Assembly: GCF_030253575.1 (NCBI RefSeq)
Contig: NC_080568.1
Span: 34,281,501-34,345,500, forward strand
Direction: 5' to 3'
Length of the DNA: 64,000 nt
Source: Rhododendron vialii
Lineage: Eukaryota > Streptophyta > Magnoliopsida > Ericales > Ericaceae
Shown: positions 55,182 through 64,000 of the stretch, piece by piece
How positions within the stretch are numbered: the first letter of the stretch is position 1
How the letters are laid out: each line of letters opens with the position of its first letter
The notes under the pieces: model-generated
Database searches by the model: none
Seen by the model: only the letters and a program-made list of their open reading frames with translations
Told to the model about the DNA's origin: nothing
Made by a program: the position numbers and the translations under genes

Positions 55182-56711
55182 GAAGAAGATTGGGATTGGT
55201 GGAGTATGTTCCATTTATTTTTTTCTAGGAGGGATGGAAACGTTTTTTATTTTTTCTGGGAGGGATGGGAATGTTGCTTTGTCGGGTTTGAGATTGTCGC
55301 AGGTATGTAAATACTCTGGTGATGGATGTTTTGTACAATACAAACTTGGAAAGTTATTTTGTGTTTCGTATAATATACTGTGTACCTGTACCATACTTCT
55401 ACTTCCATCTTGACTTAAATCATTTTCAATTTTCCGGTGATATGGCGTTCTTTTCCCAGTAATGCAAATGTATGGAAACTCCAAATCTGAGTTATGCTTT
55501 TTATTTTCGATGAATTAAATCTTTCTAAGGAGGAAATCCCAATGAGTTACTAGTCTTTTCCTTACCTCCCTGCAGTAACGATGCTGGAATTTGAAATGTG
55601 CATGTGCATCCCTAATGGTGAAGCTCGTAAGCAGGAGGAGAATGTGCACGTTGAAGCTCGTTTGAGCCACTCATTAAATCAACATTCTCGGCTCCGGTGA
55701 TGCAAGTAGAGGAAGATTTTACTCGTTCGTAAGCAGGAGAATAATATGCACGTTGAAGCTCGTTTTCTTGGGTGGAAAATGAGTCGAGTAGCCAGTGGTA
55801 GTTCAAATTTTGGAATGGAACACCTTCTTAATGCTCTCTTTGGATGGCAAGAAAGGGTGACCGATGAGATAAGAAATGGTAGCTCTTGAGATCGGGCAAT
55901 TAAGGTGAAGAACCGATAAAAAGTTTATAATTTTTTTTAATTTTTCTCTATTTCTTACCAAAATACTAAATCCAAATGAATGATTTGACTAGAAATATCG
56001 TAGCTTTGCTTTTCTTATTTTGGATTCATTTTTATGAATTACCTACGTATAGCAAATTCGCAGTTATAAATAGTCTCGCCTTTTTTTTTTTAATCAGATC
56101 TGTCAATCCAAGGGGGCGTATTTGTCAGCAAGTAATACGACGTCGTGGAGAAGGCTTCGCCCATCGCCCCGAAATAAATAGAATCCGGCTTTTTTATAGT
56201 CAAACTGAAAAGAAGATTGTGCGATTCAATCTGAACCATTCATCATGAGAATCAATGATTTAAATTTGCTGAATCTATTATCAGTAATAATCCGGTTATA
56301 AATCGAAAACAAATCTAAACTATTAAAAATACCGGTTGTGATCGCTTTCGACCGCACTTTTGCAGTCCAAAACTGAGATGCGGACAAGCGAGATTCAAAT
56401 AAATACCCAAATCGAACGAACAATTTGACATCACAACGCCAACGAGTCAAACGACTCCTCCTCGAGCAAGCACGGCGGCGTCCATCTACGCGCTAGGGTT
56501 TCGTTTCGTACTCTCCGAAAAGAACAAACTTGGAATCATCTAAAACCCTAGAGCTACGATCACTACGGGTTAGATCAGGTGTTTGTTAGGGTTTTGCGAT
56601 ATCATAAGCTCGAATCCTGAGCTAGGGCTAGTTGAAAACAACAATTTCTCTTCATGTGCAGGTTCTTAGGTAGAGATAGATACATAGAACTAGAAGGATT
56701 TTTATTGAACA
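55182..56711. other. Spacer between FHA and RRM genes
   Basis: The left part is probably FHA 3' UTR. A small direct repeat (cgttgaagctcgttt plus gtaagcaggagaa) lies at 55628-55760. The right end, from about 56460, is the promoter and leader of the RRM gene. Confidence 0.45.
56494..56594 (+). promoter_or_regulatory. Three telo-boxes upstream of the RRM gene
   Basis: TAGGGTTT at 56494-56501, AAACCCTA at 56543-56550 and TAGGGTTT at 56587-56594. The last lies inside a probable leader intron (donor near 56579, acceptor ending near 56661). Such motifs are typical of housekeeping RNA-binding protein genes. Confidence 0.55.
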
Positions 56712-59700
56712 ATGGACGGTGGTGGCGGTTTCGCTGAACAACACTATGATTCGGTCGCCTTTAACGACGGCATAGAAGAGGAAGAAGAAGAACAATACGA
56801 TGATGAACAATACGGTGAGGAACAAACCCAACAACAGTTCTCATCGGGCCGTCGTGGGATCGAGTCATATGGTAACAACGTAGATGGTAGTGCAGGCAAT
56901 GACATAGGACACCGGCATCGTGGTGGTGATTCTTCTTCAGGGTTAGTTTGTATTGTAGCTTGTACAGGTTCTAGCTAGGGTTTGTATTAGAATTTGCAAT
57001 TTAGTATTTTGGAAAAATTTCAATTGATTGTAGTATTGTTTATGACCGGAGAGTGGTTCTGGCCGCGTAACCGACATATCTGAGGGTTATGGGACAGATG
57101 GTAACTGTTGATTTTTTTTCTTCTTCTGGTAGAAAACTCTTTATTGGAGGCGTCGCGTGGGAGACATCCGAAGGTAATCTTTTTTTATCCTCTCTCGCCA
57201 ATGAAGGGTATCTGAATGCTTGTCATTGTGTTGCCTGCACAATTTTAGCACTTCTTGTTTCTTGCTTTCTATGATACTCAATTGATTTCATCTCCTTGTA
57301 TTGAATATGAATTTCGTTGAACTATATCTAGATGGGGCATTGTCATTGCTCAACATTGATTTAATAAATTTCTATTCAGCCTGTGGGTTTTTTACTTGTT
57401 TAGTTTATCGCTTTTATTTGTTGGCAGAGGTATGATGTTAGTGGGTTGGTACGTTAGGTTAGCACAGCTTGCTGTCTTATCCATAATCTTGAATCCCAAA
57501 CTTCCCCTAGAAGTCTAACTGACTAACTTACAACCACTTGAGCCATGCTCAAGTTCCTATCTTATGTATCACTATGGAGGGTCAAATATTTATATTTGTA
57601 ATTTAATAGTTGTTAGGTTATAAATTATTGCGAATAACTTACATTAGGACATGTAAAGCGGATCATTCAATATTATTCATTTTTCTTGGAGCAGTTTATT
57701 ATGAACTTGTATTGCAAAGTGTTTTTTGCTGTCGTAAAATGCAATCTATTGCGGGTTGATGTGTTAGATACAACATGGTGCGTAAGCAACATTCATAACT
57801 TAGTTGCCGATAAAAAAAAAAACATTCATAACTTAGTAGGTTACAGATTTCATTTCCGTTTCAGAGCGGTGGGTGTTTGCTCTGCTTGATAGCTGACATT
57901 TCTCTTGGTATAATGTGAAAAATACATGAGTCACATTACAATGGTCAATGGGCTGTGATTGAAGTGTAGGCATTGACTGTTAAACTTGTAATACAAAATT
58001 TTATACATAGAAGTCTTATGAACTTCTGGTTTGGCCACTGTAAAAGCTCTCTACAATCAACAATTGTTGCATATGGGACTGTGCTGTCTTTGTTATATTG
58101 GCCGAATTAGCTTATTCAGTGTAACTTGAAGATAGCATCTTGTTACAAATACACTTACTTTGAAGTACTTGTTTTCTATGTTAATCCACATTTAGTGCAA
58201 TGCATTGTCCTGATAGGTTCAGTCCTTGTTTTTCTGACTATTACTTGGGTTGTCCTCAAGTCATTTGCTTCAAAATCATAGGTCGAGTCATTGCCCAGAT
58301 GTAAAACAGTCTAGATATCAGTTAACTCCATGAGTTTTTCGGTGGAACTTGCAAACCTTTTAGGAAAATGTAGTGAATTTGCATGGGCTGTGAAGCAATG
58401 GACTGCTCTTATCTTTTGTTGGAATGTTGAACTACTCAATGCATATCATCTGCTTCCTCAGCGATCAGTGTTTATCTAGTGGAAGTATGTTTTAGTATCT
58501 ATTAGGCATGAGGATCTCATTTGAAGTGGTGGATGAGGTTATTTAGAATTTTCATATTCCTAGAGTAAGCTCGTACATCACTTTTCTAGTCCAAATAGGT
58601 GGGACTTCTGAATTTTTTTCTTGTATTTTACTGCCTTTTAGTTAGTTCTTGTCATAATGATGTTGCTTCTGTTTCCTTAGTATCAGTTCCATATCTAATT
58701 TCTGCATTCTGTAATTTTGGTAATTTTCGATTTCCAGAGAGATTTACCAATTACTTCCTCAAGTATGGAGAGATCACAGATTCTGTGATTATGGTGGATA
58801 AGCTTACAGGAAGATCACGGGGATTTGGATTTGTGACATTTGCTGACCCAGCAGTTGCTGACAGGGTTTTGGAGCAAGAACATGTTATAGATGGCAGAGC
58901 GGTGAGAACCCTGTGTTTGACGGATGACTACAAAATATTTTTTATTTTCTTTTTTTGCTTCATTTCACCACCTTAATGTAATTCTTGCATGCTGCCAAAG
59001 TTTTATTCTCATTCGTTCATTTCAACAGGTGGAAGTGAAAAGAACAGTCCCTAGGGAGGAAATGCAGGGTCAAGGAGCACAAAGAACAAGGAAAATCTTC
59101 GTTGGTGGCATACCAACATTTTTGACTGAAGGTAATGAATTCCAGGCTTTCCAGCCTTCTTTTCCCTTCTCTTTTGACAAAATCAATTGCTGGTCTCTGA
59201 ATTGTGATTTCATGTCACAGATGAGCTGAGGGAGTATTTTTCTTCCTATGGTAGCGTTGCAGAGCACCAGATTATGATTGATCGTGACACTGGGCGGTCA
59301 AGAGGCTTTGGGTTTGTTACCTTTGAGAGCGAAGATACTGTTGAGAGGATTTTCTCTGATGGCAAAACTCATGAACTTGGTGGCAAACAAGTAAGTCAAA
59401 GAAGTGTATAATAGGAATTGAAAATGGTAGTGGTTTTTCTTGTTTCTTTTGAGGAAAACGAAATGGGCTGAGCCACTTCAATTTGGAATTTTTTAGGTGG
59501 AAATAAAGAAGGCCGTGCCGAAAAGAGCTGGAAGTGACTATACTTATGATGTTAGGACACGTCACGGTGGGAGTTCTTCAAAGTCCTATGGTGGCTTTGG
59601 CAGAGGTGCAGCTGAATATGGAGGTGGTGGATACGGTGGAAAAATGAGCAGACAATCTGGTCCCTATGATGGGTATGGTGGTTATGGCAGTTATGGTGGG

Positions 59701-60132
59701 GGAAACTACGGTGGTGGAGCATATGGTGGCTACGGTGGATATGGCTATGGTGGATTTGGGTTTTGGGGGCCTATGTATAATAATACCAGTGGTTATGGAG
59801 GTGGTGATTATGGTACCCCTGGTGGTTATGGTGGGGGCAGCGGTAGCACTGGGTATGGTGGTGGTAAAGGTTATGGAGGTGGTGGTGCTGGGTATGGTGG
59901 CAGCGGCGGCGGTAGAGGATTCGGAGGTGGTGCTGGGTATGGTGGTGGTGGAGGTAAAGGATATGATGGCGGTGCTGGGTATGGTGGCGGCGGTGGTAGA
60001 GGATATGGTGGCGTTGGCGGCGGCGGTGGTGGCAGAGGATACGGTGGTGGTGGTAGTAGTGGATATGGTGGCAATAAAGGATATGGAAATGGTGGTGGTG
60101 CAAGCGGAAGGTTCCATCCTTACCAGAAGTGA
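56712..60132 (+). CDS. Two-RRM glycine-rich hnRNP A/B-like RNA-binding protein
   Basis: Six exons, 56712-56941, 57133-57173, 58738-58901, 59029-59131, 59221-59390 and 59497-60132, join in frame to 447 residues. An acidic N-terminus (EEEEEEQYDDEQYGEEQ) precedes RRM1 (from residue 78; RNP2 KLFIGGVAW, RNP1 RSRGFGFVTF) and RRM2 (from about 167; RNP2 KIFVGGIP, RNP1 RSRGFGFVTF). A Gly/Tyr-rich tail of GYGG repeats runs from about 265 to the end, RFHPYQK. This layout matches plant hnRNP-like RBGD/RNP1 proteins, which bind RNA in the nucleus, shuttle, and can gather in stress granules; the tail is a low-complexity region of the kind that drives condensation. In RRM1 the exon boundary after WETSE is the one shared by this family. 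Intron 2 (1.6 kb) carries a tiny LINE scar. Telo-boxes lie upstream. Confidence 0.95.
57805..57820 (+). mobile_element. Minimal LINE insertion scar, 16 bases
   Basis: Only TGCCGAT plus an A run lies between exact 17-bp repeats AACATTCATAACTTAGT at 57788-57804 and 57821-57837. The bases match the usual LINE 3' end just before poly(A). Confidence 0.75.
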
Positions 60133-60522
60133 AGTAATATAACTAGCGTTTTGCGGACATCCAAATTACCAATTCGAACCGTATCTATTTTCTTGTAACA
60201 TTTGGTGAGAGATGTTTGCCCCATTTGAATGTGGATTTGATTGTTTTCTGTTGCTGTTTCAGATTCTGAATGAGAACTTTGGTTCTAGTAGTGCTGTATT
60301 TTGAGGATCAATATGTATCCGGAGGTTAAAATTAGCGGTGCTGATTACACTGTTTTGTTAGATTGGAAAACAAATTTCAGAACCTGTATTTTTAGCCTGG
60401 CAATCTGTATAAGAGTGCCCTGCAGGTGGTTGTACTATTTTTTGAGGTTAGAATCTCCATAATGGTAAACAACCATGCTCCTCTCTCTCTCTCTCTCTGA
60501 GTAAGCCCCCAACCTTTCCCAA

Positions 60523-60526
<4 letters not shown>

Positions 60527-60588
<62 letters not shown>
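60527..60588. repeat. (CT)n(GT)n compound microsatellite
   Basis: A CT run of about 46 bases passes directly into a GT run. The sequence after it duplicates the sequence after the shorter CT run at 60481. Confidence 0.95.
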
Positions 60589-60716
60589 AAGCCCCCAACC
60601 TTTCCCAAATTTCTTTATTAATGGTTTAATGCTCTACCTCTCACGACACAGATCACAAGTACTGAAATTTTGCAGCAAGCATTGAAATTTTGCAACTCAC
60701 ATCTAGAAAAATACTG

Positions 60717-60915
60717 GTTGTGTTTGGTTAAGAGTTTAGTTTAGTTTAGTTTTGGTAGTGGGTGGAGAGAGAAATAGAGTAATGATTGAATATAGGGGTA
60801 ATGATTGGAGAGAGATAGGAAAGTAATAATTGAAAAAATAGGGTACTGATTAGAGAAAGAAATAGGGTAATGATTGAAAACAAAACTAAAACTAAAACTA
60901 AACCACGAACCGAAA
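60717..60915. mobile_element. MITE-like element with internal GGTAATGATTG repeats
   Basis: The left side reads TGTTTGGTTAAGAGTTTAGT and the right, in reverse, GGTTTAGTTTTAGTTTTAG. Inside, about four copies of a 30-base unit containing aatagggtaatgattg. The ends are fuzzy and no target duplication was found. Confidence 0.5.
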
Positions 60916-61534
60916 ACTTAAGCATATATGACCAGTTCCCAAAATCAAGAAGGTTAGATTAACCTACAAGGTCCAGAACTGAATTCTACAAAATCAAGTG
61001 AAGAAAGAAAACAGCATACCAACAAAAGATCATCAAATTTGGTGGCGCTGGTGCCACCAACTGCTTACATTGCTCCACAAAAACCAGACAACGCACCATC
61101 AACAGTGAACTTGCGAAATTTATAGCTCATAAGAATTAAGAAACCCTGAAAAATTAGCCCTTCAAATCTCTCTGGGCCTACGTCAGTTGGACTGACTCCC
61201 ACATCGAGAGTTTAGGTATTGTATGTGTGTGTTTAAAGGGTCCATTATGCCTCTCCCTAGTCAGCAATTGCCTAGGTGAGTTGGTATGTAGAATTACTTT
61301 CTTGTCCTCATTCCAAAATCTCTCTGCCACTACCAATTAAAAAGGAGAACTTCAGGACCTCCATTAAGTCCAAGGATTTTTCATCTGACAGGAAATAACA
61401 CGCCAACCTTACGATTGCCAACAAGTGTACAAGCCTGTATTAAGATGTCAAGCACACAGCAAAGACATCTAGGAATGGCAACCAAACCATACAAATCCAT
61501 AAAAATTTTCAATTCTGCATGCAACAAAGTTACG

Positions 61535-61994
61535 TTGTAATGCCTTGAGAAGTGTTGACATATGAATTGCTATGTAGCTTTCATATGTAAGTGTGTGAGA
61601 ATCAATAGATGGCTGCTTTCTATACAAATCCATAAAAATTTTCTTTTGTTGAACAAACATATTTCTGGCAGACCACACAGAAACAAGCTACGTTCCCCCA
61701 CAACGATACGAGCCAAGACTTGAACTATATCATAAGAAAGCAGCCAATCCATTTTACATTACGTAGCAATCAAATACCAACACTTCTCAAGGCATAACAA
61801 ATCCTGTCTGCACCCAACAAACATAAATTCTAGCATACCGCACACAAACAAGCTGCGTTCACAGCGTTCTCCGCAACAATACGAGCCCCGACTTGACCTA
61901 TATCATAAGAAAGCAGCCATCTATTGATTCTCACACACTTACATATGAAAGCTACATAGCAATTCATATGTCAACACTTCTCAAGGCATTACAA
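61535..61994. repeat. Perfect 87-bp inverted repeat around a 286-bp spacer
   Basis: 61535-61621 and the reverse complement of 61908-61994 are identical by eye at every base. The spacer holds an older, diverged direct copy (61709-61801) of the sequence around the right arm, sharing ATACGAGCC, GACTTGA, CTATATCATAAGAAAGCAGCC and CAACACTTCTCAAGGCAT. Confidence 0.9.
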
Positions 61995-62176
61995 GTAGTT
62001 CTGAAACTGGCATTGAGTAGCAGTGTAGCATAGACATATATCCTGAGTTAACAGGCACAACAAAAGTACGACTTAAAAATGAGACAGAAATTCTTTCAAA
62101 TTTACATAATAGGGTTCTTTAAACACAGAACGGATTCCTAAACGGAAGCAGCAGCACCGAGCCAATAGGAATAAGA

Positions 62177-62531
62177 TTATGCCTTGAGCTTGGCAAGGCG
62201 CCTATAAAAGTCATCCTCGTCGATCGACCTTCTCCGTGCTCTTCACAACCACCGCGTGAGCTGCCGGCTGCAGCAGCCGCACCGATACCTCCAATCCATA
62301 ATCATCAGCCACCTGTTGCATTAAGTTGTTGACATCTCCCTCAGGGGTTGACAGTGATGTGGATCCAGCCATTGAGCTCTCCATGAACTCGGCATGCACC
62401 TCCATATACACAAATTGGAGCTCAAAAGAGTCCATTGTCTCCAACATCTTCTGCAAATTGCCCGAAGTGAGGGAAGACTCCAGGGATTTCACGATCGAAC
62501 CAATGGATTTACTGATGGTGGTCATTTTTGC
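62177..62531 (-). pseudogene. CHMP1 / VPS46 (ESCRT-III) 3' fragment, frameshifted
   Basis: On the minus strand, after an acceptor ccatgcag, the text reads [20 protein letters not shown], then [40 protein letters not shown] and [10 protein letters not shown], which follows plant CHMP1 closely. CHMP1 belongs to ESCRT-III and sorts membrane cargo into multivesicular bodies. The last part, [14 protein letters not shown] with a TAA at 62177, corresponds to the C-terminal MIT-interacting motif but is in another frame: four extra bases near 62219-62228 (GTCGATCGACG where GTCGACG is expected) shift it and cause an early TGA. Several usually invariant positions differ (K to L, N to Y, Q to H). I cannot find the first half of CHMP1 to the right. 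Most likely a decayed copy; a real gene with an altered tail is less likely. Confidence 0.75.
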
Positions 62532-64000
62532 CTGCATGGAGGGGATCAGACAGAACATTGGTTAGTGGGGGAAAAATTTAATCAATAATCATTCTCAGAA
62601 TGTGTTCATATTTTCTTAGTAAGTAACAACAAGGCAGAGAGAGCATTGAACTCGTGGTAGAAGTTAAAACTTGAAAACATAAGCTGAAAGGAACACAATG
62701 GAGTTTCTCAAAACCGAACTTTCACAAACATTTCGAGCTTCTGTCTCATAAGTTGAAAGAAAAAGAAAAAATGGTGCCAAAGAGAGCTTCCAAGACAGGA
62801 AAAAGGCCACAAGCTGTGGCATTAAGCCACAGCAAACACCCCTACAGAAAAAGCCATTAAATGGAATTGCCTTAATTGCATGCATAGGACCATCTACCGT
62901 CCATGAGACCACATTCGAAGTTTTGCTCAGATACGAGTATAATTTCTGACATGATTCACTCCAACAGACAAACTAGAATATAGGCCTACATAAAAAAGTT
63001 TCATTATTGGAAAATCAGAAAATTAGAATGCCAGAAAAATAAACTAAACAGTAGAGTTTTCCTCAACTTGAGCACTCGTTAATTTTGAAAAAACCTGAAT
63101 TTGATACCAGTTTGAATCAAGCAGTGAAGACAATTTAAAGACAATGTGCTCCAGCTTTAGACCACCACGACTATGCGAAGCCCAAACAAGCTCATCCATC
63201 AAAGCAAGGGGGGACCTAGAGACGCCATTTTGCTGCAACAAGCCCCTCCACACAACAGCAGAAAAGTCACAAGTGAAGAATAAATTGACATGACATTCAG
63301 GCCCAATGTCACAAGTGAAGAATAATTGGTCTGCTTTCGACCTATTTTTTATAGACAAATTTATTGTTGGATTCCACCATCTTTTACTACGTGTAATACC
63401 CTCTTTATTGATATACAATATGTTTTTATCTGATTTAAAATATGGGTGATGCGAGAATTTTCCAAAATGAGTTGTTCTTTTACTCGTAGAGGGTAAAATT
63501 GTCATATCATTTCACGTGAAAATAGTTTTGGATACAAACTAGTGGGGTTAGAAAGTTTCAACGGTTCAAACCACACACTAATTGGAGTTTGGGAGTGTAC
63601 GTGGTGAACCTGCGAAGTTTGGCCTTATGTACAGGTACGAGGATGCGCCTGGGGAACAGTACTGAATGCTTGGATGCGCCCGGGGCGCATGTAACTGCGC
63701 CTGAGGTGCATCATACACAGTGCGGCCTCCTCTCCTCTTTCTCACTCCTTGTCAAAAATGCCTCCTCTCCTCTTCCTCCCTCCTTTCCGCTGCCATCACC
63801 ACTACCATCTCACCACCTAAACTCTCCGCCGCCACCACCACTACCATCTCACCACGGTCACCACCCAAACAAAGATCCAATCCACCAATTTTAGTTTTTC
63901 ATATCACGGCATAACCACCCCCACTGTTTTACCATTACTACAACCACGTCACCACAACCGCTACATCACCATTATCATTTCACCACAATCGCGATCGTTT
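62532..64000. other. Right-end region without intact genes
   Basis: Apart from the LINE remnant at 63040-63340 there is only AT-rich sequence and, from about 63720, a run of CCACCACCATCACC-type imperfect repeats that continues to the window edge. The latter could be the start of a gene or a repeat beyond the window. Confidence 0.4.
63040..63345 (-). mobile_element. LINE zf-RVT remnant
   Basis: The minus strand reads ECHVNLFFTCDFSAVVWRGL, then LLQQNGVSRSPLALMDELVW, typical of the zinc-finger region after LINE reverse transcriptase. A 20-base stretch, gtcacaagtgaagaataa, is locally duplicated at 63268 and 63308. It is broken and without other LINE parts. Confidence 0.65.

Larger units (their letters stand above)
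60133..62176. other. Spacer between the RRM gene and the CHMP1 fragment
   Basis: RRM 3' UTR first, then two CT microsatellites (60481-60499, 60527-60572) that share the trailing sequence taagcccccaacctttccca. A repeat-like block follows at 60717-60915, then the inverted-repeat block at 61535-61994. No gene recognised. Confidence 0.5.

Noticed and set aside
59578-60117. Long minus-strand open frame rich in Thr, Ser and Ile
   Set aside because: It is the antisense of the glycine-codon repeats of the RRM gene; the + strand is clearly the coding one.

Overview
The window is nuclear DNA of a eudicot plant. Genes have many short GT-AG introns, the gene families are plant-specific, long CT/GA microsatellites are frequent, and the spaces between exons are full of short plant transposons (hAT, Mutator, PIF/Harbinger and Stowaway MITEs, truncated LINEs, LTR scraps). 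I cannot name the species.

Layout, left to right: (1) a HOTHEAD-type GMC oxidoreductase on +, lacking only its first exon, which lies left of the window (40-5138); (2) a class I LOB-domain transcription factor on - (5878-6928); (3) Mediator subunit MED9 on - (9949-11875); (4) a 66-residue alanine-rich protein on + behind a long leader intron (15108-15308); (5) a beta-galactosidase 17-like gene on -, 13 kb long, in which I find every family exon except one 71-base internal exon (17679-30765); (6) an INDETERMINATE-DOMAIN C2H2 zinc-finger factor on - (33386-36651); (7) a NAP1 histone chaperone on - (41180-46718); (8) an FHA-domain acidic protein on + with a 3.7-kb intron (50568-55181); (9) a two-RRM glycine-rich hnRNP-like protein on + (56712-60132); (10) a decayed CHMP1/VPS46 fragment on - (62177-62531). 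Exon joins were worked out by hand from reading frame, splice sites and remembered family sequences; every complete gene closes in frame except BGAL17 and the CHMP1 fragment.

The genes form no pathway. From memory, however, HOTHEAD, LBD7, BGAL17 and CHMP1A lie in this order on Arabidopsis chromosome 1 (At1g72970, At1g72980, At1g72990, At1g73030), so the window looks like a conserved block with MED9, NAP1, FHA and other genes interspersed.

The repeat landscape is the most distinctive part. It has several foldback elements that share a core close to GAGCGGCTCGGATC, one of them with an exact 11-bp target duplication; hAT and Stowaway elements with exact target duplications; a 20-bp minisatellite of about 18 units; and retrotransposition scars of about 16-21 bases. 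There is also a perfect 87-bp inverted repeat inside an older direct repeat. I saw no CRISPR array, convincing tRNA or rRNA gene, or gene cluster that looks like a new multi-gene system.
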